Source of the DNA: Bacteroidota bacterium | GTDB taxonomy: Bacteria; Bacteroidota; Bacteroidia; AKYH767-A; 2013-40CM-41-45 | Reading direction: 5' to 3' | Assembly (NCBI GenBank): GCA_004295015.1 | Contig: SHNE01000010.1 | Location: 82,079-146,078 of the forward strand | DNA length: 64,000 bases | Shown here: positions 55,069 to 63,882 of the stretch, piece after piece | How the letters are laid out: each line of letters starts with the position of its first letter | How positions within the stretch are numbered: position 1 is the first letter of the stretch | Notes under the pieces: generated by a model | What the model saw: only the letters and a program-made list of their open reading frames with translations | Databases searched by the model: none | What the model was told of the DNA's origin: nothing | Translations under genes and position numbers: made by a program

Positions 55069-55686
55069 ATGAAAAAATCATACAAATCAATATTACTAAT
55101 TTTCAGCTTGTCGCTACTGAGTGGTTTTAGTCAGGCAACTATCCACAGCATTACGGTAGAAGATTTTGCCTTCAGACCTGCAAACTTGAATGTGCTGGTT
55201 GGAGATACAATTATATGGAGTTGGATCAGTGGTGAACATACCACTACATCAGACATTATACCTGCCGGTGCTGATTCATGGGATATGATCGTCGATTTTT
55301 CAACAGCCGATTTCAATTACATAGTGACAGTACCCGGTACCTATACTTATTACTGTATACCGCATCAAAGCATGGGAATGACAGGAAGCTTCGTTGCCAG
55401 TGGAACAACTGCCATTGATCAATCAGCTTCATCTTCCATTCGATTCTCCGTTTTTCAGAATTCTGATAAAAATTCATTGATATTGAAAGGAGGGGAAGCA
55501 TTAGAGCAAGCTGCCGAATTCAGACTCATGGATCTCAGCGGCAAAACGGTGTTCGCAAAGTCGTCAATCGAAATCAAGAATGGTTCAAGAGTGGAATTGT
55601 ATACCGGAACATTGACCGGCGGAATTTACCTTGCAGAATTACGTTCAGCGAATAGAAGAGAAGTAAAGCGGATTATTATAAACTGA
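55069..55686 (+). CDS. Secreted plastocyanin/azurin-like copper protein with T9SS sorting domain
   Basis: Signal peptide (residues 1-23), then a cupredoxin domain (about 25-111). The type 1 copper ligands are visible: H57 (SGEHTTTS), C96 and H99 (YYCIPHQ), with M102 or M104 as axial ligand (SMGMTGSF). The last 80 residues are a T9SS type A domain (AAEFRLMDLSGKTVFAK, then GGIYLAELRS). Such proteins carry electrons or store copper at the outer surface. A bidirectional terminator separates it from the convergent thioesterase gene. Confidence 0.9.
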   Translation: MKKSYKSILLIFSLSLLSGFSQATIHSITVEDFAFRPANLNVLVGDTIIWSWISGEHTTTSDIIPAGADSWDMIVDFSTADFNYIVTVPGTYTYYCIPHQSMGMTGSFVASGTTAIDQSASSSIRFSVFQNSDKNSLILKGGEALEQAAEFRLMDLSGKTVFAKSSIEIKNGSRVELYTGTLTGGIYLAELRSANRREVKRIIIN

Positions 55687-55739
55687 AAAATCGAATACTA
55701 AATTGTTTTGTGTTTTTATTTTGGTTTTGTGTGAAAAAG

Positions 55740-55775
55740 GCCTGATTCTTTCTATTGAATCAGGCTCTTTTTTCT
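55740..55775. terminator. Bidirectional terminator between cupredoxin and thioesterase genes
   Basis: A perfect 9-bp stem GCCTGATTC/GAATCAGGC (55740-55748 with 55757-55765, 8-nt loop). It is followed on the plus strand by TCTTTTTTCTTA and on the minus strand by CTTTTTCAC, so it can stop both genes. Confidence 0.9.
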
Positions 55776-56197
55776 TATCGTACATCACCTTCTTCATATA
55801 CCCTGATCAAATCTTTCCACTCTGCCGGAACTTCTATTGATTTTTGTAAATCATAATCAAAAGCTACCATTACGGTGCTGGCATCAGAGAGCAGCACTTC
55901 TTTTCCATTTTCTATCTTGATAATCCTGTACTGCAAATCAAAACTTTTTGTTCCCATTCTACTGCAATGTGTATATACATGCACATCGTCTTTCATGTGG
56001 ATAGGAAAAATGAAATCAACCGTAGCTTTGGCCAGTATAATTCCTTTTTTTGACCAGTTGTAATTCCAGCCTACAATATCACTGAAATATTCGATTCTTG
56101 CCTGCTCAACATATGTCAGGTAACATGCATTATTCACGTGATTAAATGCATCGAGATCAGAGAAACGTATGTTAACTTTGGATTTGTGTCGGAACAT
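55775..56197 (-). CDS. Acyl-CoA thioesterase (hotdog fold, 4HBT family)
   Basis: 140-aa single hotdog domain. The catalytic motif FSDLDAFNHVNNACYLTYVEQAR has the Asp seen in 4-hydroxybenzoyl-CoA/YbgC-type thioesterases. Acyl chain preference cannot be told; short- to medium-chain fatty acyl-CoA is usual. It ends at the terminator and lies 31 nt after the sugar dehydratase stop on the same strand, so it could be the last gene of either unit. Confidence 0.9.
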   Translation of the reverse strand: MFRHKSKVNIRFSDLDAFNHVNNACYLTYVEQARIEYFSDIVGWNYNWSKKGIILAKATVDFIFPIHMKDDVHVYTHCSRMGTKSFDLQYRIIKIENGKEVLLSDASTVMVAFDYDLQKSIEVPAEWKDLIRVYEEGDVR

Positions 56198-56228
56198 TTG
56201 TTTGTTTAATGTATAGCAGCCTCTTGAT

Positions 56229-58106
56229 TTATTTTATATCGAGCTTTTCGTATTCTGAATTGGCTGAAAGGTATTCAGGTACAATTTCTTTTATCTTCAT
56301 CACAATAGCTTCATTGTTTTGACTACGGAACATCTCCGTCAATGAAATAATTTGTTTAGTAATCTCTTGGTGGTTGTATTCTCTGACTTTCGCAATCAGA
56401 ATTTTATCGTGATGGGTAGGGAGGGTGGTTTCTTTATCCGCCAGAAGTTCTTCATAAATTTTTTCTCCGGGTCTCAAGCCGGTAAATATTATTTGAATGT
56501 CTTTTCCTAAAGTGAGCCCGCTAAGCATCACCATTTTTCTGGCAAGGTCAATTATACGTATGCTTTGTCCCATGTCAAAAATAAATATCTCACCGCCTTT
56601 ACCCATGGCACCTGCTTCGAGAACAAGCTGGCAGGCTTCGGGGATAGTCATAAAAAAACGGGTAACTTCAGGATGGGTAACTGTGATAGGCCCACCTTCA
56701 TCAATTTGTTTTTTAAAACGGGGTATCACGGAGCCATTGCTATCCAATACATTTCCAAAACGTGTGGTAATAAATTTTGTTTTTGAAATTGCATTCATAG
56801 ACTGGCAATAAATTTCTGCTATACGCTTTGTCGCCCCCATGATGCTGGTAGGATTTACAGCTTTGTCTGTACTTACCATAACAAAATTCTCAACAGCATA
56901 TTCATGACTCAGATCTGCAAGAATTCTTGTTCCTTCTATATTAGTGAGTATAGCTTCCGATGGATTATTTTCCATCACAGGGACATGCTTGTATGCAGCT
57001 GCATGGAAAACAACCTGGGGATGAAAATGATCGAAGACGCGTCGCATTCTGTTCACCTGTCTAATATCACCAACTACTGCTTCTATATTTTTCCAGCCAT
57101 ATTTCTCCGTAATCTCAAGTTCGAGTTCATAGATTGCAGATTCCGCCTGGTCTACTACGATTAATTTTCCCGGTTCGAAGGGAATCAGTTGTCTCACAAT
57201 CTCTGCACCAATCGATCCTGCTCCGCCGGTGATCAGAACCGTTTTACCTTTAATTTGCTTACGAAGATTTTCATGATCCAATTGAATTGGTTCCCGTTCG
57301 AGTAAATCTTCAATTTTTATTTTCTTGATTTGTTTGAAACTGAGTTCACCATTTATCCAACTGTTTACAGGAGGAACGTTTAGGATTTTTACTCCGTAAG
57401 TGAGACACTTTTCAATGATCTGCTGTTTTCTTTGCGGAGAAATGTTTTGAATGCTGATAATTAATTGTTCGACTGTATTTGCACGAAGTAAGTCTTCCAA
57501 ATCTCCATCCGCATTATAAATGTGCACACCTTCGAGAGTCTTACCCGTTTTGTTTAAGGAGTCATCGATGAAAGCAATAATTTTATAACGCGTTCCTGCA
57601 TCGCGGTCAAGGGCTCGCTTTGTGATTACACCCGATTCGCCGGCTCCATAGATGATTACATTCTTCTTTTCTCTTGAAGGGTTTTTTAAACTGATGTAAA
57701 TAGTTTTTACTAAAATCCTGAATGCAGTTAAGAGAAAAACTGTTGTAAAATATTCTATGATGATTATAGAGTAGGGTACCAGGTAAATTCCAATAATAAA
57801 ATAGGATATGATATTGGCCAGAGCCATAACAATACTCCCTGCGGTAATAGTGTAGAAAACCCGTTGCGCATCAGCGGTACTGGTGTATCGGATAATTCCC
57901 TGATAGATTCTCGAGTAGAAAAAGCTGATAACCCGAATTCCAATTACCGTCGGAATGGCAAATTTCCATAATTCAATTTCCACTGCCGGGATGGAGAAGT
58001 TGAACCTTACCAGATATGCAAGAAAAAGGGAGCCCAGGCAGATGCTTAGATCTATCGAAAAGACAATCCAGCGGGGGGTATTTTTCTCAAATAATTTGAA
58101 TGACAT
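56229..58106 (-). CDS. Membrane nucleoside-diphosphate-sugar 4,6-dehydratase (WbpM/PglF/CapD type)
   Basis: 625 aa. Four N-terminal transmembrane helices (about 12-140), a CoA-binding-like Rossmann region (about 145-260: IIYGAGESGVITKRAL) and an SDR domain (about 285-580) with GGAGSIGAEIVRQL and the active-site segment STDKAVNPTSIMGATKR, where Met replaces the Tyr of usual SDRs, as in PglF and WbpM. These enzymes make UDP-4-keto-6-deoxy-HexNAc for capsule, O-antigen or protein glycans. Promoter on the minus strand upstream; divergent from a glycosyltransferase gene. Confidence 0.92.
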   Translation of the reverse strand: MSFKLFEKNTPRWIVFSIDLSICLGSLFLAYLVRFNFSIPAVEIELWKFAIPTVIGIRVISFFYSRIYQGIIRYTSTADAQRVFYTITAGSIVMALANIISYFIIGIYLVPYSIIIIEYFTTVFLLTAFRILVKTIYISLKNPSREKKNVIIYGAGESGVITKRALDRDAGTRYKIIAFIDDSLNKTGKTLEGVHIYNADGDLEDLLRANTVEQLIISIQNISPQRKQQIIEKCLTYGVKILNVPPVNSWINGELSFKQIKKIKIEDLLEREPIQLDHENLRKQIKGKTVLITGGAGSIGAEIVRQLIPFEPGKLIVVDQAESAIYELELEITEKYGWKNIEAVVGDIRQVNRMRRVFDHFHPQVVFHAAAYKHVPVMENNPSEAILTNIEGTRILADLSHEYAVENFVMVSTDKAVNPTSIMGATKRIAEIYCQSMNAISKTKFITTRFGNVLDSNGSVIPRFKKQIDEGGPITVTHPEVTRFFMTIPEACQLVLEAGAMGKGGEIFIFDMGQSIRIIDLARKMVMLSGLTLGKDIQIIFTGLRPGEKIYEELLADKETTLPTHHDKILIAKVREYNHQEITKQIISLTEMFRSQNNEAIVMKIKEIVPEYLSANSEYEKLDIK

Positions 58107-58126
58107 GCGTATTTTCCAATGGATTT

Positions 58127-58155
58127 CAAAGATAGAACAAATTGACGAGGCTCAA
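58127..58155 (-). promoter_or_regulatory. Promoter for the 4,6-dehydratase gene
   Basis: Minus-strand TTG (58155-58153), an 18-nt spacer, and perfect TATCTTTG (58134-58127), 20 nt before ATG 58106. Confidence 0.6.
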
Positions 58156-58182
58156 TCTTAACAGGTCTCCGTTTCCTTTCTT

Positions 58183-58190
58183 TATATTTG
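58183..58190 (+). promoter_or_regulatory. TAnnTTTG promoter box for the GT4 gene
   Basis: TATATTTG, perfect match, 37 nt before ATG 58228. It is back to back with the dehydratase promoter. Confidence 0.6.
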
Positions 58191-58227
58191 TGCCTTATTC
58201 TAAAGTGCAAGGCCTAAACACCTGAAT

Positions 58228-59301
58228 ATGAGAATATTATTTCTTGTTCCTTATCCTCAAGGTGCTGCCCCGAGTCAACGTTTCAGGTTTGAGCAATACT
58301 TTGCCATTCTTAAGAAGAATGGCCACAGCTTCGAGATGTCTCCTTTTCTTGACGAGCAAGCCTGGCGTATACTTTACCAACCGGGACATTGGTTTAGAAA
58401 GATCTCCGGAATTTTCAGAGGATATATTCACAGGATAAAAGACATCTTGCGTCTGGGTAATTATGATATTGTTTTTATCCACCGGGAAGCTGCTCCATTT
58501 GGGCCTCCTTTGTTTGAATGGATCATAAGCCGCTTGTATAAAAAGTATACCATTTATGATTTTGATGATGCCATTTGGATCCCCAATGCATCTGAAAGTA
58601 ACAACAGACTTACCCGGCTTTTCAAGTCTTTCTCAAATGTTAAAAAAATATGCTCGTGGTCTTCAAAAGTCTCAGCCGGAAACAATTTCCTGAAGGATTA
58701 TGCACTCAAATACAATGAAAAAGTAATAGTAAATCCAACGACTATTGATACTGATTTGCATCATAACACTACGACAGATCATACGAACGATACATTTATT
58801 TTCGGATGGACCGGTTCTCATTCAACCATTCAGTACCTGGATTTGCTCTATCCTGTATTCCTTGAGTTAGAGAAGTCTGAAAAATTTGAGTTGCATGTAA
58901 TTTGCGACGTCCCTCCAAAATTCAAACTTAAATCGCTGAAATTTATTCCCTGGAAGAAAGAAACCGAAATTGAAGATCTCCTGAATTTCAATGTTGGATT
59001 AATGCCATTACCTGATGATATCTGGTCCAAGGGGAAGTGTGGATTTAAAGCATTGCAATATATGGCATTGGGTATCCCTGCCTTGGTTTCAGATGTGGGT
59101 GTAAATGCAGAAGTGGTAGATCATGAAAAGAATGGTTGCATCTGCAAATCAGAAGAGGATTGGATATTTTACATGAAGAAGCTGATCAGGGAGCCTGAAT
59201 ATCTGAAGTCCCTATCATCAAATAGCAGAGATAAAATTGTGAGCCGCTACTCTGTACAGTCCAACAAGAAGAATTTTCTGAGCCTTTTTGAGGATAAATA
59301 A
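58228..59301 (+). CDS. Glycosyltransferase family 4-like
   Basis: GT-B fold protein of 357 aa. The N-terminal half begins MRILFLVPYPQGAAPSQRFRFEQY, and the C-terminal half has FGWTGSHSTIQYL, LHVICDVPPKF and the donor site PLPDDIWSKGKCGFKALQYMALGIPALVSDVG, where the EX7E first Glu is replaced by Gly/Lys, a variant seen in this subfamily. Acceptor unknown; its neighbour suggests a polysaccharide role. Confidence 0.85.
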   Translation: MRILFLVPYPQGAAPSQRFRFEQYFAILKKNGHSFEMSPFLDEQAWRILYQPGHWFRKISGIFRGYIHRIKDILRLGNYDIVFIHREAAPFGPPLFEWIISRLYKKYTIYDFDDAIWIPNASESNNRLTRLFKSFSNVKKICSWSSKVSAGNNFLKDYALKYNEKVIVNPTTIDTDLHHNTTTDHTNDTFIFGWTGSHSTIQYLDLLYPVFLELEKSEKFELHVICDVPPKFKLKSLKFIPWKKETEIEDLLNFNVGLMPLPDDIWSKGKCGFKALQYMALGIPALVSDVGVNAEVVDHEKNGCICKSEEDWIFYMKKLIREPEYLKSLSSNSRDKIVSRYSVQSNKKNFLSLFEDK

Positions 59302-59404
59302 TCAAAATGGAAGAAAATTGAGTTTAATAATTGTTTAATTTGGCTGCATAAGTCAGGAGTAATTTTCAGCTTATACTTGATCATGGAATAAAATAACAGG
59401 TACA

Positions 59405-60511
59405 ATGGAGATGACAGAAACGAGTTTAAAACAGATTGCATTATCGGAAATACACACAAAGCTTGGTGCCAAAATGGTGCCTTTTGCAGGCTATCTCATG
59501 CCGGTCTCTTATGCAGGCATAAATGTCGAACATGAAACAGTTCGCAATGGAGTAGGTGTATTTGATGTATCACATATGGGAGAGTTTATTCTCAAAGGGG
59601 AGAATGCATTGGAACTCATTCAAAGGCTCACAAGCAATGATGCTTCAAAACTTGTCGATGGAAAAATTCAATATTCCTGCATACCAAATGAGGAAGGCGG
59701 AATCGTTGATGACCTGCTTGTTTATCGAATTGATGAGAAAACATATATGCTTGTAGTTAATGCAAGTAATATTGAAAAAGACTGGAATTGGTTTACCGGC
59801 AGAAATACCAATAATGTAGAGATGCACAATATCTCCGATCAAACGTCATTGCTGGCAGTACAGGGACCGAAAGCTGCGGAAGCATTGCAGTCTCTCACCG
59901 ACATGGATCTGATGAATATGGAGTATTATACTTTTTCAAAAGGCAAGTTTGCCGGCATTGATAATGTTCTTGTCTCCGCAACCGGATATACCGGAGCAGG
60001 AGGATTTGAAATCTATTTCGAGAATAAAGCAGCAATTGAAATATGGACGAAAATATTTGAAGCCGGAAAAGCATACAACATCCAACCGATTGGATTAGGG
60101 GCAAGAGATACGCTTCGTTTAGAAATGGGATTTTGTTTGTACGGTAATGATATTGATGATACAACTTCTCCTCTTGAAGCCGGCTTAGGCTGGATCACCA
60201 AATTCACAAAAGAATTTACAAACTCAGCTGCGTTAAAATCTCAGAAAGAAAAGGGACTTAGTCGCAAACTCATTGGCCTGGAAATGCTTGATCGTGGAAT
60301 TCCTCGTCATGATTATGAAGTCCGCAATCTCGATGGAAAAACAATCGGTAAGATTACCTCCGGAACTCAGAGTCCTACTTTGCAGAAACCTATTGCTATG
60401 GCATATCTGATGACTGAATATGCAGTAGAAGGAACAGAAGTAAATGTGATTATCCGTGATAAATCTGTAAAGGCAAAAGTGGTAAAGTTCCCTTTTATAA
60501 AAAAGGCATAA
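59405..60511 (+). CDS. gcvT: Aminomethyltransferase (glycine cleavage T-protein)
   Basis: Transfers the methylamine carbon from lipoyl-H-protein to tetrahydrofolate, releasing ammonia. Motifs: N-terminal HTKLGAKMVPFAGYLMPVSY, DVSHMGEF, then QGPKAAEAL and SATGYTGAGGFEIYFE, GLGARDTLRLEMGFCLYGND with folate contacts, and the C-terminal beta-barrel with GKITSGTQSPTLQKPIAMAYL. Length 368 aa is typical. The other glycine cleavage genes are not present. ATG 59405 (MEMTETSLKQ) is the start; a later ATG in MTETSL is also possible. comB starts 29 nt later. Confidence 0.95.
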   Translation: MEMTETSLKQIALSEIHTKLGAKMVPFAGYLMPVSYAGINVEHETVRNGVGVFDVSHMGEFILKGENALELIQRLTSNDASKLVDGKIQYSCIPNEEGGIVDDLLVYRIDEKTYMLVVNASNIEKDWNWFTGRNTNNVEMHNISDQTSLLAVQGPKAAEALQSLTDMDLMNMEYYTFSKGKFAGIDNVLVSATGYTGAGGFEIYFENKAAIEIWTKIFEAGKAYNIQPIGLGARDTLRLEMGFCLYGNDIDDTTSPLEAGLGWITKFTKEFTNSAALKSQKEKGLSRKLIGLEMLDRGIPRHDYEVRNLDGKTIGKITSGTQSPTLQKPIAMAYLMTEYAVEGTEVNVIIRDKSVKAKVVKFPFIKKA

Positions 60512-60540
60512 GTGTTTATTGAGTAGTATTTTTTATTCTC

Positions 60541-61302
60541 ATGAAAATGAATGAAGCACTAAGTATAAAAATCGACGCCTGCTTTTCACCTCATTTGTAT
60601 CCTGTGTACAAAGATCAGGAGAGCATTGTTGTGATTATAGATATTCTTCGTGCTACTTCTGCGATTTGTACCGCATTTGAACACGGTGCACATAAGGTTA
60701 TTCCTGTTGCCACAGTTGCAGAGGCAAGAGATTACAAAGAAAAAGGTTTTAAAGTAGGTGCAGAGCGTGATGGGATCATGGTAGATGGATTTGATTTTGG
60801 AAATTCTCCCTTTAGTTATATGGGAGATCAGGTCAAAGATCAAACGATTGTAATCACCACTACAAATGGAACTCAGGCTGTGGAAGCAGCTAAGGAAGCC
60901 TATAAAGTAGTGATCGGTTCCTTTATTAACATTACCGCTTTATGTGATTGGCTGATTGCCGAAAAGCGTCCTGTACTTCTCCTTTGTAGCGGATGGAAAA
61001 ATAAATTTAATCTCGAAGATGCTTTGTTCGCCGGAGCTGTCACAGAAGCTCTCACCCAAAAAACCGAACAGTTCAAATGCGGTGATGCCTGCCTTGCCTT
61101 GAAATATCTGTATCAAATGGCCAAACAGGATCCGGTTAAATTTTTAAAGCACTCATCACACAAGGAACGTCTGGCAAAATTAAATTTGAAGAAGGATATA
61201 AAATATTGCCTCACGCCGGATTTATCGAGTATCATTCCTGTTTTGGAAAATGGTGCCTTGGTTCGCTTACCCGTGAAATCTTACCTCGAATCTGCTTCCT
61301 GA
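60541..61302 (+). CDS. comB: 2-phosphosulfolactate phosphatase family protein
   Basis: Mg-dependent phosphatase of the ComB family, which converts 2-phosphosulfolactate to sulfolactate, a step in coenzyme M synthesis in archaea. Motifs VVIIDILRATSAICTAFEHGA, VGAERDGIMVDGFDFGNSP, ITTTNGTQAV and CSGWKNKFNLEDALFAGAV are diagnostic. Bacteroidota do not make coenzyme M, so the bacterial substrate is uncertain; a link to sulfonate or sulfonolipid precursors is possible. The gene follows gcvT by 29 nt. Confidence 0.9.
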   Translation: MKMNEALSIKIDACFSPHLYPVYKDQESIVVIIDILRATSAICTAFEHGAHKVIPVATVAEARDYKEKGFKVGAERDGIMVDGFDFGNSPFSYMGDQVKDQTIVITTTNGTQAVEAAKEAYKVVIGSFINITALCDWLIAEKRPVLLLCSGWKNKFNLEDALFAGAVTEALTQKTEQFKCGDACLALKYLYQMAKQDPVKFLKHSSHKERLAKLNLKKDIKYCLTPDLSSIIPVLENGALVRLPVKSYLESAS

Positions 61303-61347
61303 TCTTTTTTCTCAGCAAATAATTTCCTGCTTTTCTGCGCTTGCAAA

Positions 61348-61355
61348 TACTTTTG
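61348..61355 (+). promoter_or_regulatory. TAnnTTTG promoter box for the phospholipase C-like gene
   Basis: TACTTTTG, perfect match, 19 nt before ATG 61375. Confidence 0.55.
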
Positions 61356-61374
61356 TCTCGTTGCAATTTGCACC

Positions 61375-62358
61375 ATGTTCAGCAACCACCGATTCTCCTA
61401 TTTCACAAAGACACTTATTCTGATTCTCCTGGTTGGTTTTAGTATGCCGTTGAAATCAGCCATGGGATGGGGTTTCTGGGCACACCGTAAAATAAATTTC
61501 ATGGCTTGCTTTTCATTGCCACCGGAATTGTTTTCATTCTATAAAAAGCATGCTGACTACCTCTCAGAACATGCAGTGGATCCGGATAAAAGACGACATT
61601 CAGATAAAGCAGAAGCTCCCAGGCATTACATAGACATTGATCACTATGGAGAAAATGCGATTGACTCTTTACCAAAATACTGGAAAGCTGCAGTCGAGAA
61701 ATTTACTGAAGATACATTGCAGTCATACGGAATTGTTCCATGGTACATTCCGAAAGTATACTACCGACTTGAGAATGCTTTTAGAGAGAAGGATGAGAAG
61801 AAAATTATTTATTATTCAGCTAATTTAGGTCATTATATTGGTGATGCTTGTGTACCATTACATTGTACAGAAAATTATAATGGACAATTGAGCAATCAAC
61901 ACGGGATACATGGATTCTGGGAGTCAAGATTACCTGAATTATTTGGTGATGATTATGATTTCCTTTGCGGCAGGGCAGAGTATATTCCTAAAATACAAGA
62001 CTACTGTTGGGACATTATTCGTGAAAGCAGCGCCGCATTGGATTCTGTTCTTGGTTTTGAGCGGGAATTGAATTCCAATTTTTCAGAGGATCTTAAATAC
62101 AGCTATGAGGCCAGAGGCGCTATGACGATGAGAGTTTATAGCCGTGATTACAGTCAGGAGTTTCATAAAATGCTCGACGGTCAGGTTGAAAGACGCATGC
62201 GGAGAGCAATTTTATCTGTTTCTTCCTTTTGGTATACGGCTTGGGTTAATGCCGGAAGCCCTGATCTGAGTGGGATGAATATTTCCTCTGAGGACTTTGT
62301 GCCGATGGATTCTGTGGCACAGGATTCAATATTCGTTAAATCCCGGATTTGTGATTGA
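61375..62358 (+). CDS. Zinc-dependent phospholipase C / S1-P1 nuclease-like protein
   Basis: 327 aa with a signal peptide (about 10-30). The mature protein starts at MGWGFWAHRKIN, so the first Trp and the His can bind zinc as in PLC and P1 nuclease. Further candidate ligands lie in EAPRHYIDIDHYG, NLGHYIGDACVPLHCTENY and QHGIHGFWES, the helical HxxxD/HxxxE pattern of the trinuclear zinc site. Whether it is a lipase or a nuclease cannot be told. Own promoter upstream. Confidence 0.85.
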   Translation: MFSNHRFSYFTKTLILILLVGFSMPLKSAMGWGFWAHRKINFMACFSLPPELFSFYKKHADYLSEHAVDPDKRRHSDKAEAPRHYIDIDHYGENAIDSLPKYWKAAVEKFTEDTLQSYGIVPWYIPKVYYRLENAFREKDEKKIIYYSANLGHYIGDACVPLHCTENYNGQLSNQHGIHGFWESRLPELFGDDYDFLCGRAEYIPKIQDYCWDIIRESSAALDSVLGFERELNSNFSEDLKYSYEARGAMTMRVYSRDYSQEFHKMLDGQVERRMRRAILSVSSFWYTAWVNAGSPDLSGMNISSEDFVPMDSVAQDSIFVKSRICD

Positions 62359-62404
62359 TGAAAGTTTGAGACAGCTTTAAACTTTGTATTTGTGAAACGC
62401 TTTA

Positions 62405-62536
62405 TTTTTTTGCCGCGAATGCAATGGAGTAGACACAGGTTCATGTATAGAAAAAATCGCTCAGGTTAGAATGTTTCCTGTTATTCAGAATGAAGAATAG
62501 AATTGAAAGCGAATTCGTGCATTCGTAGCAATAAAA
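62405..62536. repeat. Intact copy of a dispersed-repeat element with imperfect terminal inverted repeats
   Basis: The ends TTTTTTTGCCGCGAATGCA (62405-62423) and TGCATTCGTAGCAATAAAA (62518-62536) are inverted repeats with 16 of 19 matches. They enclose the 88-bp sequence that is repeated at 62596. Size about 132 bp, no coding potential, so it resembles a REP- or MITE-like unit. It serves as the uninterrupted reference for the IS110 target. Confidence 0.7.
62431..62518 (+). repeat. 88-bp direct repeat, copy 1
   Basis: Begins AGACACAGGTTCATG and ends GCGAATTCGT. Identical to copy 2 except one G/A difference (CTCAGGTTAG here, CTCAAGTTAG in copy 2). The period is 165 bp. Confidence 0.95.
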
Positions 62537-62595
62537 CCACCATGCTTAAGGAGGGAGAATCAAATAATTTAGCAGGAAAAAAATACGAATGGGGG

Positions 62596-62683
62596 AGACA
62601 CAGGTTCATGTATAGAAAAAATCGCTCAAGTTAGAATGTTTCCTGTTATTCAGAATGAAGAATAGAATTGAAAGCGAATTCGT
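62596..62683 (+). repeat. 88-bp direct repeat, copy 2 (target of the IS110 element)
   Basis: 87 of 88 positions match copy 1. Identity stops at 62683, exactly where the IS110 element begins. The missing continuation, GCATTCGTGGC, reappears at 63990-64000. Confidence 0.95.
62682..62683 (+). other. Left IS110 junction, core GT
   Basis: Last two bases shared between the repeat copy and the element border. Confidence 0.7.
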
Positions 62684-62708
62684 ATTCTAAGATCTTCTAA
62701 CTTCCAAA

Positions 62709-63716
62709 TCAGGCTGCATTATACACATGATTTTTTACATATGGCTCTTGTCTTTTAACTACGGCAAACATTCTGTAAACTAATTTATTGCGTACAATAT
62801 TTCGAATGCATTTAGGATGTTTTCCTTCTTTAATTCTTCGCGTGTAGAATTGATTGATTTCCGGATCATGTATAATTGCTGACCTTGCTGCTAGATCAAG
62901 TAATGCTTTTGCACGTTTGTTTGCCAGTTGACTCACTTTCGTTCGCTTTTTAATCGAGGTTCCTGAAGTATATTCAAAAGGAGCTATGCCGCTGTAGCAG
63001 GCAAATTTCCTAGCATCTGTAAATTTACTAAAGTTATCCGTCCACATGATCATTGATGCAGCAATCACAAACCCTATTCCTACAACTGAAGTTAATAATT
63101 CAAGGTTTTGCTTTGTCGACTCATCACTCTCTAAAAGTTGTTTTATTTCAGTTTCGACTTTTAATATTTCTCGCTCTAAAGTTCGGATCATCAGCTGCTG
63201 ACTTCTAAACAAAGCAGAGCTTTTAAGCACATTCACAAACTGTTTCTGCTCATTTAAAGATGTGGTAAAACCGGCCTTTTGAGTCACCAGCTTTTCTCTC
63301 AGCCCGAGTAATGCTTTGAGTTGATAATGATGCTCGCTGCTCATAGTCAGCGATATTTTATCTGTATTTTTCGCACCATACTGAGCGATCATACAGGCAT
63401 CTGATTTATCACTTTTCCCTCTGATAATGCCGGCTGATCGAACAATTTCCAGTGCAGAAACTTTACTAAAACTCACTCCTTGTTCTTTTAAGTGTTTTTC
63501 AAACCAATAAGAATACATACCGGTGTGTTCCATCACAAGCAGAATTTCTGATGGATCAATGCCTAATTGAACCAGGTATTTGTCAAATTTCTTATATCCG
63601 CTTTTATCATTAGAAATTTGCAAGTGACTAGCGGCGTAATTAAAATGGAGGTCCAAAGTCCCCTTTGAAACATCTACTCCGATAATTTCCTTTTTTTTCA
63701 TAATTTTGCTTTGCAT
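62709..63716 (-). CDS. IS110-family DEDD recombinase (transposase)
   Basis: 335 aa. The N-terminal RuvC-like DEDD domain has D15 (GVDVSKG), E63 (VMEHTGMY), D103 and D106 (GKSDKSDA). A coiled-coil linker occupies about 150-205. The C-terminal Transposase_20 domain has LTSVVGIGFVIA and YSGIAPFEYTSGTS, where S251 is the likely nucleophile. This pair of active sites is the signature of IS110 recombinases, which use a bridge RNA. The frame is intact, so the element may be active. ATG 63716 or 63701 could be the start. Confidence 0.95.
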   Translation of the reverse strand: MQSKIMKKKEIIGVDVSKGTLDLHFNYAASHLQISNDKSGYKKFDKYLVQLGIDPSEILLVMEHTGMYSYWFEKHLKEQGVSFSKVSALEIVRSAGIIRGKSDKSDACMIAQYGAKNTDKISLTMSSEHHYQLKALLGLREKLVTQKAGFTTSLNEQKQFVNVLKSSALFRSQQLMIRTLEREILKVETEIKQLLESDESTKQNLELLTSVVGIGFVIAASMIMWTDNFSKFTDARKFACYSGIAPFEYTSGTSIKKRTKVSQLANKRAKALLDLAARSAIIHDPEINQFYTRRIKEGKHPKCIRNIVRNKLVYRMFAVVKRQEPYVKNHVYNAA

Positions 63717-63729
63717 TATTAAGTGAATA

Positions 63730-63877
63730 ATAAGTTGCTTAGCCTAAAACCTTTATTAGTCCCGTCATAGGGTGAACTAGAATTCTAACTGGGCCTAGGC
63801 AACTTGTGAGCGGATCGGGGACTAATACGAATGATAGGTCTTAAAACCTGGTGATTCGTTGAGGTCACCCCGTTCCG
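63730..63877 (-). ncRNA. Candidate IS110 bridge RNA
   Basis: The long end upstream of the transposase is packed with inverted repeats in transposase orientation: a hairpin GGTGA/TCACC (63850-63854 with 63865-63869, 10-nt loop); a hairpin AGGT/ACCT (63836-63839 with 63846-63849); a perfect 10-bp pair TATTAGTCCC/GGGACTAATA (63754-63763 with 63818-63827); and a 7-bp AAGTTGC/GCAACTT pair (63732-63738 with 63799-63805) extended by a bulged TTAGCC/GGCCTA. The last two pairs interlock as a pseudoknot or alternate with each other. A promoter box lies just upstream. The limits are approximate and no guide loops are proven. Confidence 0.6.
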
Positions 63878-63882
63878 TTTCA

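Noticed and set aside
62359..62430. Toxin-antitoxin or small gene next to the IS element
   Set aside because: The stretch is short, AT-rich and runs into the repeat end; no frame longer than a few codons is convincing.
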